Below, piece by piece: positions 55,683-64,000 of a stretch of DNA of 64,000 nucleotides. The position numbers and the translations under genes were made by a program. The stretch spans positions 20,984 to 84,983 of the forward strand of contig CAJULP010000005.1 in assembly GCA_910587295.1 (NCBI GenBank). Reading direction: 5' to 3'. The stretch's first letter is position 1; the number at the start of each line of letters is the position of its first letter. This stretch comes from an uncultured Lachnospiraceae bacterium (GTDB taxonomy: Bacteria; Bacillota; Clostridia; Lachnospirales; Lachnospiraceae). Under the pieces are notes generated by a model. The model was not told the DNA's origin. It saw only the letters and a list, made by a program, of their open reading frames with translations, and searched no databases.

Positions 55683-57516
55683 ACTGATCTCCATCCACAA
55701 AACCGGTTTCCGGCTGTTAAAAAAAATCCATAGCGTTGATTCGGCTATCATCCCCCTTCATATGCTGGAAGTGTTCCTTTCCCTGGCACAGGTCTATGCA
55801 AGCCTGTTTTTGACCTCAGTGTTGATCGACCTGTTACTTGCTGGAAACTTTCCTGATGCGGGCATCATGGCTGTCTGGCTGCTTTTGGTAAACTTACTTT
55901 TTGGCGTGGCAGTCCACCTGACCAAACGGAAATTCCGGGGAATGAAAAATAAAATCTGGATCCTTTTCTACGTGTGGCTGCGTGAAAAGGCATTTTCCCT
56001 GGATTATGAAACCATGGAAAACCCGGAAGTTGCCGAAAAAATCCTATTTTCCGAGCGGACCTCGGATATGCACGGCGGCCTTGGGATTCTTTTATACCAT
56101 TACTTAGAAATCCTGAGGGCAGCCCTGCACATATTGTTATCGGTTTCTTTGATCGTATATCTGTGCATGGCAGCGCCCCGGATTCCAAACGCCGTATTAA
56201 GCACCCTGGCTCATCCCCTTCCCTCCGCCATACTGTTTGCCGGCGTGCTTGCCGGGATGATACTTTCTTCCTTCAGGGTGTTTAAAAAATTTGCCCAAAA
56301 GCAGCAGGAAATCTTTGACAACCATACCGGCGTGGAAAACAAGTTAAGCTACTTTATAGCACAGATTTACGGCAATGTGAAGACTGCCAAAATCATCCGC
56401 ATTTATGGTATGGAAGAAATGATCTTTGAAAACACCATGAGGAATCAAAAGCAATCAATTGATTATTTCAAAGAAATGTGCGACACCAGCATTCGACAAA
56501 ATGATGCGGACCAAATGGTAAACAGCTTTTTCACCATAGCTTCTTATCTTCTGGTAACTTTAAAAGCAGTGACAGGAGCTATCAGCATCGGAGCGTTTAC
56601 CCGCTATGCCGGGGCATTAAACCAGTTTGGCAACGCCTGCTTTTCCATCATCACAAGCCACGGGGAACTTAGGAAGATCTGCACCTATATGAAGGAATTT
56701 CTAGCCTTTTTAGATACGGAGAGCCTCCACGGAAAAGGCAGCATCCCTGTGGAAAAACGGGATGACGGAGAGTATGAACTTGCCTTTGAACATGTAAGCT
56801 TCCACTATCCGGGAAATGACAAGCTAGTGCTCAAGGATATCAACTGCAGATTCCACATCAGGGGAAAGCTGGCGGTTGTCGGCAAAAATGGGGCTGGAAA
56901 GACAACTTTCATCAAACTTTTATGCCGTCTCTACGAACCCACCGAAGGACGCATCACACTAAACGGGATCGACATCAAAAAATACAGCGAAGAAGAATAC
57001 CGCCGCTTATTCGGCGTGGTGTTCCAGGATTTTAAACTTTTTTCCCTTCCTGTCCGGGAAAATATCACCGCAGGTTTTCCAGGTCAGGATGACCGGATCT
57101 GGGAAGCCCTAAGACAGGCGGATGCGGAAAAGCTGGTGCTGAACATGCCGGAAAAACTGGATACTTTCCTTTACAAAAATCTGGAAGACGGAGTGGAAGT
57201 AAGCGGCGGCGAAGCCCAAAAGCTCTCTCTTGCAAGGGCCCTTTATAAGGATGCGCCCATTGTCATCCTTGACGAACCGACAGCCGCCCTTGACCCCAAA
57301 GCGGAAGCTGACATCTATGCCCGGTTCAACCAAATGGTGGAAGGCAGAACCAGTATCTATATTTCCCATCGGATGAGCAGCTGTCGGTTCTGCGATGAGA
57401 TCATCGTTTTTGAGGATGGGCGGATCGTGGAAAGAGGAAGTCATGATGAACTTCTTGCCGCAAGCCGAAATTATGCCAAAATGTGGAATGCCCAGGCCAA
57501 ATACTATGTTTGCTGA
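55675..57516 (+). CDS. ABC exporter half-transporter 2
   Basis: A 613-residue half-transporter. ATG 55675 lies within the end of the previous gene; the longer ORF from 55612 is not supported by a start site. Helices at about 15-310, then Walker A GKNGAGKT near 402, the signature VSGGEAQK near 509 (V for L), Walker B IVILDEPTAALD and SHRMSSCRFC. The ATPase sites differ slightly between the two halves but both keep catalytic residues, so it is not strongly degenerate as in some heterodimers. Confidence 0.9.
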   Translation: MHELISIHKTGFRLLKKIHSVDSAIIPLHMLEVFLSLAQVYASLFLTSVLIDLLLAGNFPDAGIMAVWLLLVNLLFGVAVHLTKRKFRGMKNKIWILFYVWLREKAFSLDYETMENPEVAEKILFSERTSDMHGGLGILLYHYLEILRAALHILLSVSLIVYLCMAAPRIPNAVLSTLAHPLPSAILFAGVLAGMILSSFRVFKKFAQKQQEIFDNHTGVENKLSYFIAQIYGNVKTAKIIRIYGMEEMIFENTMRNQKQSIDYFKEMCDTSIRQNDADQMVNSFFTIASYLLVTLKAVTGAISIGAFTRYAGALNQFGNACFSIITSHGELRKICTYMKEFLAFLDTESLHGKGSIPVEKRDDGEYELAFEHVSFHYPGNDKLVLKDINCRFHIRGKLAVVGKNGAGKTTFIKLLCRLYEPTEGRITLNGIDIKKYSEEEYRRLFGVVFQDFKLFSLPVRENITAGFPGQDDRIWEALRQADAEKLVLNMPEKLDTFLYKNLEDGVEVSGGEAQKLSLARALYKDAPIVILDEPTAALDPKAEADIYARFNQMVEGRTSIYISHRMSSCRFCDEIIVFEDGRIVERGSHDELLAASRNYAKMWNAQAKYYVC

Positions 57517-57545
57517 ATCCGTTTTTTGATTAAACGCATTTTTGA

Positions 57546-57574
57546 TTGCTTTTTCATCTGCCCAACTGTATAAT
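57546..57574 (+). promoter_or_regulatory. Promoter of the ECF operon
   Basis: TTGCTT and TATAAT (57569-57574) separated by 17 bases, 48 bases before the S-component ATG. The leader is too short for any known vitamin riboswitch. Confidence 0.6.
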
Positions 57575-57622
57575 GAAAAGCGTAATAAACCTATCAGCTT
57601 AACACAGGAGGAGAAAGTATCA

Positions 57623-58204
57623 ATGAAAGAGAAAAGTAAACTATCTTTATTACTTGGTGTGTGGAACACCAAAACCATCGTTGGCGTAGCAATCGGCGCC
57701 GCATTGTTTGGCGTACTGATGGTATTCGGCGGAATCAAGGTATTCACCAACACTTCCCTTACCACAGCCATGGTTGTCGTTGTAGTAGTGGCCGGGATGT
57801 TTGGTCCATTGCCCGCTGCGGTTGCCGCAGGTATCGGGAACGTGATCGCTGACCTGATCGGTGGCTGGGGCTTTTGGTTCGACTGGTCTATCGGAAACTT
57901 CGTCCTCGGCTTTTTCGTAGGACTGCTTCCCATCTACGGCGCTAAGATCGACGAGGGAATCTTTACCGTTAAACATGCAATCATTTATGTGATTACCGTT
58001 ATCGTAGGCAACGCAGTTGCATTCGGCCTGGTAACCCCTTTACTTACCTACTTATTCTACTCTTCAGAATTGACCGTAACCTGGATGCAGGCTTTTTCCG
58101 CAATCATTTCCAACGGCGCGGTTCTTTTGATCGTAGGTATTCCGTTCTTATTTTTACTTGCTAACCGTAACGCTAAAAAGACAAATCTGACTAAAGAAGA
58201 TTAA
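57623..58204 (+). CDS. ECF transporter S component
   Basis: A 193-residue membrane protein with about six helices (for example TIVGVAIGAALFGVLMVFGG and LTTAMVVVVVVAGMFGPLPA). GNVIADLIGGWGFWFDWSIG is the substrate-side loop seen in ECF S components. It resembles the ECF riboflavin-transporter-like group, but I cannot name the ligand. ATG 57623 has GGAGGAG at 8 bases. It is followed at once by the energising module genes, so this is a dedicated (group I) ECF system. Confidence 0.85.
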   Translation: MKEKSKLSLLLGVWNTKTIVGVAIGAALFGVLMVFGGIKVFTNTSLTTAMVVVVVVAGMFGPLPAAVAAGIGNVIADLIGGWGFWFDWSIGNFVLGFFVGLLPIYGAKIDEGIFTVKHAIIYVITVIVGNAVAFGLVTPLLTYLFYSSELTVTWMQAFSAIISNGAVLLIVGIPFLFLLANRNAKKTNLTKED

Positions 58205-58207
58205 GGT

Positions 58208-59923
58208 ATGATGAAAAAAGCGATTGTTGAATTTAAAGATTTTAGTTTTAAGTATAAAACCCAAACCGAGACAACGCTGAAAAATATCAACCTCACCCTT
58301 TATCAGGGAGAAAAGGTTTTGATCCTTGGTTCCAGCGGCAGCGGGAAATCAACCCTTGCCAACTGCATCAACGGATTAATCCCTTTCTCCTACGATGGGG
58401 AGATCACCGGTTCCCTTAAGGTTGCCGGAATTGAGACGAAAGACGCAAGCATTTTTGAGCTCAGCAGCCATGTGGGCACTGTCCAACAGGATACGGACGC
58501 CCAGTTTGTAGGTCTTTCCGTAGGAGAAGATATCGCGTTTTCTCTGGAAAACCGCTCGGTTACCAGAGACGTAATGTTGGAAAAGGTTGATTACGCAGCA
58601 ACGTTAGTTGGAATGGAAGATTTTTTGGTACAGCCACCCTTTCATCTGTCAGGCGGACAGAAGCAAAAGGTGGCTTTAGCTGGTATTTTACACGACGAAG
58701 AAGAAATACTGCTTTTTGATGAACCCCTGGCCGCATTAGACCCGGCAATGGGAATGGCAGCGGTAGATTTGATCGACCAGATTTACCGTGAAAAAGAAAA
58801 AACGGTCCTGATCATCGAGCATCGTCTGGAAGATGTGTTATACCGCCATGTGGATCGTATCATCCTGATCGATGAAGGGCAGATCCAAATGGATGCCACC
58901 CCCGATGAGCTTCTGCGCTCCGGACTTTTAAAAGAACATGGTATCCGGGAGCCTCTTTATATCTCCGCTCTTAAGAATGCAGGAATCCATTTTTCAGAAG
59001 CCGAACACCTGGACAATATAGAAGAATTAGATATTGCTAAATATAAACAGGCTATTCTGGACGATATGAAAGCCGTAAAATCCTATCAGGCTCCGCCAAA
59101 GGACGAGCTTCTTTTACATGTTTCCCATGTTGACTTTTCTTATGGGGAGCGCAAAGTATTAGATGACGTCTCCTTTGATGTCCACCGCGGGGAGAAAATT
59201 GCGATCGTAGGCAAAAACGGCGCCGGAAAATCCACCATGGCTAAGATGCTCTGCGGAATCATCCGGCCACAAAAAGGCGAGATCAGCATGGGTGGCACAA
59301 ACTGCATGAAACTTTCCATCAAGGAGATCGGAACCAAAATCGGTTATGTGATGCAGAACCCTAACCAGATGATCGTGAAAGATATCATTGCCGACGAAGT
59401 GCGCCTTGCCCTTACTTTAAACGGGTTTACCCAGGAGGAAATAGACAAACGGGTATCTAACACATTGAAAATGTGCAACCTGTATTCCATGCGCAATTGG
59501 CCGGTTTCCGTATTGAGCTACGGCCAGAGAAAGCGCGTTACCATTGCCGCTATCCTGGCGCTTCAGCCGGAAATCATCATCTTGGACGAGCCTACTGCCG
59601 GCCAGGATTATCATCGGTATACCGAGATCATGAGCTTCCTGGAAGACCTGAATCGCAATTATAATATCACTATTCTGTTTATCACCCATGATATGCACCT
59701 GGCTATCGAATACACAGACCGGGCTATCGTATTTGCCGACAGTAAGTGTATTGCCGATGATTACGTATTTAAAGTACTTTCCAACAGCAAGATCATTGAG
59801 CAGGCTAACCTAAAACAGACTTCCCTCGTTACATTGGCCAGACAGGCAGGTATCGAACCGGAAGCCTTTATCCGGCACTTTATAGAGACAGAAAGGGAGG
59901 AACGCGCACATGGACATGAGTAA
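58208..59923 (+). CDS. Fused EcfA-type ATPase (two nucleotide-binding domains)
   Basis: A 571-residue protein in which both ECF ATPases are joined. Domain one has GSSGSGKS (near 40), LSGGQKQK and ILLFDEPLAALD. Domain two has GKNGAGKS (near 335), an altered signature LSYGQRKR and IIILDEPTAGQD. The C-terminal HE-rich tail ends near EREERAHGHE. Fusion replaces the usual EcfA1/EcfA2 pair. The gene overlaps ecfT by 14 bases. Confidence 0.92.
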   Translation: MMKKAIVEFKDFSFKYKTQTETTLKNINLTLYQGEKVLILGSSGSGKSTLANCINGLIPFSYDGEITGSLKVAGIETKDASIFELSSHVGTVQQDTDAQFVGLSVGEDIAFSLENRSVTRDVMLEKVDYAATLVGMEDFLVQPPFHLSGGQKQKVALAGILHDEEEILLFDEPLAALDPAMGMAAVDLIDQIYREKEKTVLIIEHRLEDVLYRHVDRIILIDEGQIQMDATPDELLRSGLLKEHGIREPLYISALKNAGIHFSEAEHLDNIEELDIAKYKQAILDDMKAVKSYQAPPKDELLLHVSHVDFSYGERKVLDDVSFDVHRGEKIAIVGKNGAGKSTMAKMLCGIIRPQKGEISMGGTNCMKLSIKEIGTKIGYVMQNPNQMIVKDIIADEVRLALTLNGFTQEEIDKRVSNTLKMCNLYSMRNWPVSVLSYGQRKRVTIAAILALQPEIIILDEPTAGQDYHRYTEIMSFLEDLNRNYNITILFITHDMHLAIEYTDRAIVFADSKCIADDYVFKVLSNSKIIEQANLKQTSLVTLARQAGIEPEAFIRHFIETEREERAHGHE

Positions 59924-60767
59924 ACGGCTTTTTATCAATGTCATCCCAGGCAAAACCTTTCTTGACAAATTATCAGGCACTACAAAAGTCCGCCTGTTTT
60001 TTTCGCTGATCATACTCCTGATCGCCACATGGGATTTCCGGATCTTATTTCCGGTCCTTCTCCTTGGCATCGTAGGGCTGGTCTCCATCAAGCCAAACTG
60101 GAAACTGATCGGCGGCCTGTTAACGTTTATCCTTGTGGTCAATTTGTTTAACCTGTTTCTGATCTGGGTGGTCACACCGGATTACGGCAGGGATGTTGTG
60201 GGCGGATCAACCATCCTGTTTTCCGTAAGCTCCCGATACGTGGTCACGGCGGAAACCCTGTGGTACTTTTTGATCCGGCTTACCAAATTCCTTGCAAGCT
60301 TCATCGTTTCCCTGACCTTTATACAGGCGATCACCCCAAGTGAAATGGCTGCCGGGCTCTACTCTATCAAGATACCTTATAAGATCGCTACCATTGTTTC
60401 CATTGCATTCCGTTACATCCCTGATATCTCCAGAGATTTTTCGGATATCAAGATATCGATGCAGGCAAGGGGCATGGAGCTGGATTCCAAGCGGACAGGA
60501 CTTTTTACCCGTTTAAAACAGTACATTTTAATCCTGATTCCCTTGATCATCATTTCCTTTGAAAGAGTAGGCAATATTGCCAATGCCATGGACCTTCGGG
60601 GATACGGAAAAGGCAAAACAAGAACCTACTATTCAGAACACGAAGAAACTCCAAACGACCGCCGGATGAAGGTATTTTATATTTTGATCTATCTTTCCAT
60701 TCTGGCTGTTATCTTCTGCCGGATTGCATTTCCGCCAGAATTTCAGGTGTGGGCGCCATGGATATAA
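59910..60767 (+). CDS. ecfT: ECF transmembrane component T
   Basis: A 285-residue EcfT. Helices at about 25-80, 105-150 and 240-265. Two cytoplasmic coupling helices carry the A-R-G type motifs: MQARGMELDSKR near 185 and MDLRGYGKGKTR near 230, which fit the grooves of the two ATPase domains. ATG 59910 follows GGAGG at 9 bases. It overlaps the following dipeptidase gene by 10 bases, so that gene is part of the transport operon. Confidence 0.92.
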   Translation: MDMSKRLFINVIPGKTFLDKLSGTTKVRLFFSLIILLIATWDFRILFPVLLLGIVGLVSIKPNWKLIGGLLTFILVVNLFNLFLIWVVTPDYGRDVVGGSTILFSVSSRYVVTAETLWYFLIRLTKFLASFIVSLTFIQAITPSEMAAGLYSIKIPYKIATIVSIAFRYIPDISRDFSDIKISMQARGMELDSKRTGLFTRLKQYILILIPLIIISFERVGNIANAMDLRGYGKGKTRTYYSEHEETPNDRRMKVFYILIYLSILAVIFCRIAFPPEFQVWAPWI

Positions 60768-62107
60768 ATTTTCAGCAATATTTTTTAGACCATTTATCTT
60801 TTTTGCAAAACTTAATACAAATTCCTTCTGTCTATGATGCGGAAACCATCACTGACAACGCACCCTGCGGTAAAGGCATTGCCGATGCCCTCGACTACAT
60901 GACAAAACTGGCACAGCATGACGGTTTTGAAGTGCTTACTTATGACGGACATGCCATAGCAATCCGGTTAATGCCACATGCCGGTCACTGCAAGGAGCGC
61001 GTCGACATCGTGTCTCATCTGGATGTGGTGGAACCAGGACTGGGCTGGAGCGTTCCCCCTTTCTGCGGGGAAGTAAAAGACGGAAGGCTTTACGGAAGGG
61101 GGAGCCAGGATATGAAGGCTCCCGCTTTCCTTACTTATCTTGCCCTGAAACTGATCCAAAGCGAAGACCTTCCTTTAAAAAGAGAACTGCGGATCGTTTT
61201 AGGCAGCGATGAAGAACGCACCATGAACGACATGTTTTACTACGTGGATAAAGCCGGTATGCCTGCCTTCGCCTTTACGCCGGACGGTTTTTTTCCTATG
61301 GCGATCGGAGAAAAAGGCTCGCTGATGTGGCGCCTTTCCGGCAAATATGACGGCATCGTGGAGAATATGGACTGTGGTGTCCAATGCAATGTGGTTCCGC
61401 CCACTGCCCATGCTCTCCTTAAAAATAATCATTACACTGCCATGTTAAAAGAACTTGCGGCAAAAAACAGCATTTCCTGCACCGTATCGGAAAAAGATGG
61501 GAAAACTTATCTGGAAGTCACCGGAAAAGCAGCCCATGCATCCATGCCACAGGAAGGAAATAGCGCTACGGCTGCCCTGCTTTCCCTTTTAAAGGAATGC
61601 GGCGATCCGCTGATGGATAACCTCTATCAATGTTTTAAAGACTTTTACGGTCAATCCATCGGCATCACAACGCCAAGCGGTAATCCGGTTGATTTTACTA
61701 TGAACCTTGGTATCTTCCGCATCGAAAACGGATCCTGCTATGGGGAAGTAGATGCCAGATACCCTTTTGGCATGACTTCCAAAGAGTGTACTGATAAACT
61801 GGCTTGCAAATGCGCCCTGGCATTATCCCTTGACTATGATTCACCGCCTACCATGAACGACCCGGATGATCCTTATGTCAGCATACTTTTATCCGTTTAC
61901 CGGGAAAAGACCGGTGATCACAGCGAGCCGATCATTTCCGGCGGTGTATCCTATAGTAAGGTATTTGGCCATTGCGTTGCTTTCGGCCCTGCCGGTCCGG
62001 AAGAACCGCTTTTGGCACATCAGGCTGATGAATCCGTCTCCCTTGCTTATGCCGGAAAAGTCCTTGAAATCTATTATGAAGCCATGAAACGAATTGCGTT
62101 GATCTGA
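60758..62107 (+). CDS. M20-family dipeptidase (Sapep/PepV type)
   Basis: A 449-residue metallopeptidase. SHLDVVEPGLGW (metal His and catalytic Asp, about 86-97), YGRGSQDMKAPA (bridging Asp), LGSDEERT (general-base Glu pair) and a lid domain with HASMPQEGNSATAAL. The C-terminal SGGVSYSKVFG and metal histidine near HQADE complete the site. Length and motifs match the Sapep/PepV dipeptidases. ATG 60758 is used, with AGGTG at 8 bases, rather than the GTG at 60749. Overlap with ecfT suggests that it processes the imported compound or a product of the pathway (inference). Confidence 0.88.
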   Translation: MDINFQQYFLDHLSFLQNLIQIPSVYDAETITDNAPCGKGIADALDYMTKLAQHDGFEVLTYDGHAIAIRLMPHAGHCKERVDIVSHLDVVEPGLGWSVPPFCGEVKDGRLYGRGSQDMKAPAFLTYLALKLIQSEDLPLKRELRIVLGSDEERTMNDMFYYVDKAGMPAFAFTPDGFFPMAIGEKGSLMWRLSGKYDGIVENMDCGVQCNVVPPTAHALLKNNHYTAMLKELAAKNSISCTVSEKDGKTYLEVTGKAAHASMPQEGNSATAALLSLLKECGDPLMDNLYQCFKDFYGQSIGITTPSGNPVDFTMNLGIFRIENGSCYGEVDARYPFGMTSKECTDKLACKCALALSLDYDSPPTMNDPDDPYVSILLSVYREKTGDHSEPIISGGVSYSKVFGHCVAFGPAGPEEPLLAHQADESVSLAYAGKVLEIYYEAMKRIALI

Positions 62108-62147
62108 ATAATCTACAACAATATTTATAGGAAAGGTAAATAAAAAA

Positions 62148-62993
62148 ATGAAACCATGTATCGTCTGGCAGACAGACTTTGGATTAAAGTGGGGTGCAGT
62201 TGCCGCCATGCGGGGTGTCTGCAAACAAGTGGATCCTGCTTTGGAATGTGTGGACATCACCCACGAAATTGAACAGTATAACATATTAGCCGCATCACGG
62301 GAAATCATATATGTGGAGCCCTTTTGGCCTAAAGGTACCGTATTTGTATCCGTCGTGGATCCCGGTGTGGGCACCAGCCGCCGGGCCTGCGTGGCAAAAT
62401 TAAATGATGGGAATTATATCGTAACTCCCGATAACGGAACCCTTACCCATCTCTTTTATCAGGTAGGAATTTCGGAAATCCGCGAAATTGACGAGACCGT
62501 CAACCGCTATCCCGGCACAGAGGATGTTTCTGTCTTCCACGGAAGGGATATTTTCGCATACACCGCCGCAAAACTGGCTGCAGGAATCATTGATTTTAAC
62601 GGGGTTGGTCCTTCTTATCCCTTAGAGGAAATTGTCCTGTTTCGGCAGGATATGATCAAGGCACTGATAGACGGCCAGACCGTAAAAGGTATTGTTTCCA
62701 GTATCAGCGATCCTTTTGGCAGTATAGCCCTCAATGTTCTTTCCGGCGACTTTAAAGCGGCAGGTTTTTCTCATGGGGAAACCCTCCATGTAACCTTATC
62801 CAATAAGGAAACTATTTATTTTGAAAAAGACGTCCTCTATGAAAAATCTTTTGGATTTGTAGAAGTCGGCGACCCAATCTTGTTTGATTCCTCCACCAAC
62901 TATATTGAACTCGGAATCAATCAGGGAAATTTCAGAGATCAGTTCCAGGTGAAATCCGGAAGTGATTTTACATTTGTCATTTCAAAATCGTAA
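62148..62993 (+). CDS. SAM hydrolase (SAM hydroxide adenosyltransferase, DUF62 family)
   Basis: A 281-residue member of the family related to fluorinase and chlorinase. It splits S-adenosylmethionine with water into adenosine and methionine. The N-terminal QTDFGLKWGAVAAMRGV has the conserved Asp; FVSVVDPGVGTSRRA carries the Asp and Arg of the catalytic triad, and HGRDIFAYTAAKLA the His. The C-terminal barrel domain follows. It starts 40 bases after the dipeptidase and ends the ECF operon. The context differs from the stand-alone form and links SAM breakdown to uptake of an unknown compound. Confidence 0.9.
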   Translation: MKPCIVWQTDFGLKWGAVAAMRGVCKQVDPALECVDITHEIEQYNILAASREIIYVEPFWPKGTVFVSVVDPGVGTSRRACVAKLNDGNYIVTPDNGTLTHLFYQVGISEIREIDETVNRYPGTEDVSVFHGRDIFAYTAAKLAAGIIDFNGVGPSYPLEEIVLFRQDMIKALIDGQTVKGIVSSISDPFGSIALNVLSGDFKAAGFSHGETLHVTLSNKETIYFEKDVLYEKSFGFVEVGDPILFDSSTNYIELGINQGNFRDQFQVKSGSDFTFVISKS

Positions 62994-63035
62994 TGGAATA
63001 TTCGCGGCAGGCAGTACATGCTGCTGTCTGCCGTA

Positions 63036-63941
63036 TTATATATGATACGCTGCATACAGCTCTTCCCGATAACCCTGGTCAAACGCTATCTTCTCTAAAT
63101 CATCATTTCTTCCGCTTCCTATGAGCTTTTTCATCAATTCTGCCAAACGATTTTCTCCTTCCGCCCTTCCTTCAATTTTTCCTTCTTCCTTTCCCTTAAT
63201 CCTTCCTCTTCTCTCATACTGGTCAAATAATTCGCACACCTTAATCTCATCCTCCTCTTTCATCTGGCATTCTTCCAGCCATTTCTCCACATCCCCATCT
63301 TTAACCTTATCTCCTGACAGCACCCTGATCATCTTGATCAGTGCCGCTTTATGCTTTACTTTACGGTCAGAGCGGTAGCCATTCCCTTCCGCAAGAAAAT
63401 CCACGACTATCCTCATGTCACTTGCAAAAAGCTCCCTCACCTCAGCAGGCAAATATCTCATTTCAAACATATGCACCGTGATGTCATCAATATATTTCCA
63501 TGTGGTTTCCGAAATCTTCCGCCTTTTGAAAAGCTGTCTGCTGTCACAATTGTTTTTCCATTTAGCTTTTCCCCAATAAAGTACGAGTTCAACTACCGGA
63601 AACAGGTTTGGCATCTTGTTTTCATACTGCTCCCTGTAAAAACCGCCTATGTAGCCGATTTTTCTAAGCAGAATCTTCCCGTCCACCCTGCTCTGATTGG
63701 CAATCAAATACATCAGGTTGATACTGCCATCCAGCATCTCATACTTACACAAATCTTCATATTGGCTTCTTAATCTTTCCAGCCCCTGATATATGGTCTC
63801 GGTTGGTCCGGCCAGCAAAGACTTTTCATCGACCACCTTTTCCCCTTGATAAAGCAGCACATTGACCACGTCTGCCGCAATATCCGGATATGACACAAAC
63901 TCCTTCTCCACCGTGTCCTTTTTTTCTCTTTTTCTCTCCAT
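63036..63941 (-). CDS. Rpn-type PD-(D/E)XK family protein
   Basis: A 301-residue protein of the Rpn/transposase-like nuclease superfamily. Its N-terminus reads EFVSYPDIAADVVNVLLYQG, the common opening of these proteins. The core has LMYLIANQSRVDGKILLRKIGY and VVELVLYWGKAKW. The tail is a charged, Gly/Glu/Arg-rich coil (RIKGKEEGKIEGRAEG) followed by a short C-terminal helix. Members are recombination-promoting nucleases found in many copies in gut bacteria. ATG 63941 has GGAGG upstream; the ORF to 63986 is not supported. No terminal inverted repeats were seen, so I do not call it a complete mobile element. Confidence 0.8.
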   Translation of the reverse strand: MERKREKKDTVEKEFVSYPDIAADVVNVLLYQGEKVVDEKSLLAGPTETIYQGLERLRSQYEDLCKYEMLDGSINLMYLIANQSRVDGKILLRKIGYIGGFYREQYENKMPNLFPVVELVLYWGKAKWKNNCDSRQLFKRRKISETTWKYIDDITVHMFEMRYLPAEVRELFASDMRIVVDFLAEGNGYRSDRKVKHKAALIKMIRVLSGDKVKDGDVEKWLEECQMKEEDEIKVCELFDQYERRGRIKGKEEGKIEGRAEGENRLAELMKKLIGSGRNDDLEKIAFDQGYREELYAAYHI

Positions 63942-64000
63942 TCGCCCTCCTTCCATCGGCAAACAGGGATGTTCCCGCTTCTGCAAAAGGATTTACTCCC

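Noticed and set aside
57517..57622. Possible riboswitch before the ECF operon
   Set aside because: Only about 40 bases lie between the -10 box and the ribosome site, too short for a known vitamin or SAM riboswitch.
1..64000. CRISPR arrays, tRNA or rRNA genes, complete insertion sequences
   Set aside because: No evenly spaced direct repeats, cloverleaf sequences, rRNA signatures or terminal inverted repeats flanking a transposase were noticed. The Rpn-type gene at 63036-63941 was not called a mobile element for that reason.

Overview
The window reads as chromosomal DNA of a gut-type Clostridia, most likely a Lachnospiraceae. The support is several LplB/LplC (YtcP)-type sugar ABC transporters with YesM/YesN-type regulators, a T-box in front of ileS, abundant AAA/PD-(D/E)XK proteins (DUF1703 and DUF4143 types), GGAGG-type ribosome sites and moderate GC. 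The genus is inference. No rRNA, tRNA, CRISPR array, prophage or complete insertion sequence was recognised.

Layout. 1-9.5 kb: a truncated aconitase-family hydratase, two DUF1703 AAA/nuclease-like proteins, a DUF4143 ATPase, a decayed zinc polyol dehydrogenase and a two-domain PPK2 polyphosphate kinase. 9.5-15.8 kb: an FtsX-type ABC transporter with its histidine kinase and OmpR regulator, then an aldose 1-epimerase homologue. 15.8-17.3 kb: a graveyard of sugar-utilisation genes (GH43-like pieces, ABC permease, YesM-like sensor). 17.3-18.1 kb: an AbrB/RelE-type toxin-antitoxin pair. 18.1-28 kb: a glycan locus made of a deletion-damaged YesN regulator, an intact YesM kinase, an ABC importer (two permeases and a lipoprotein), a UroD-like protein and a GH20 hexosaminidase. 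28-34.3 kb: glycogen phosphorylase and ileS with a T-box leader. 34.4-36.9 kb: a small orphan, an exonuclease with a zinc-ribbon tail, and a HipA-like kinase with an unknown partner. 37-45.7 kb: two sulfatases, a second ABC importer and a membrane-bound AraC regulator. 45.8-51.8 kb: an Eis-like acetyltransferase, an AAA/DUF234 protein, an AAA ATPase with a 62-residue partner, and a Sel1-repeat protein. 51.8-57.5 kb: a LytTR/GHKL two-component pair and a heterodimeric ABC exporter. 57.6-63 kb: an ECF transporter operon with an M20 dipeptidase and a SAM hydrolase (DUF62). 63-64 kb: an Rpn-type PD-(D/E)XK protein.

Together the genes describe a host- or plant-glycan forager that imports oligosaccharides and trims sulfated or N-acetylated sugars, with old sugar loci decaying by internal deletion. 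The best candidates for undescribed biology are the HipA-like kinase pair, the AAA ATPase with its small partner, the ECF/dipeptidase/SAM-hydrolase operon, and the UroD-like enzyme inside the GH20 locus. All functions are read from sequence motifs recognised by eye; no database search was run.
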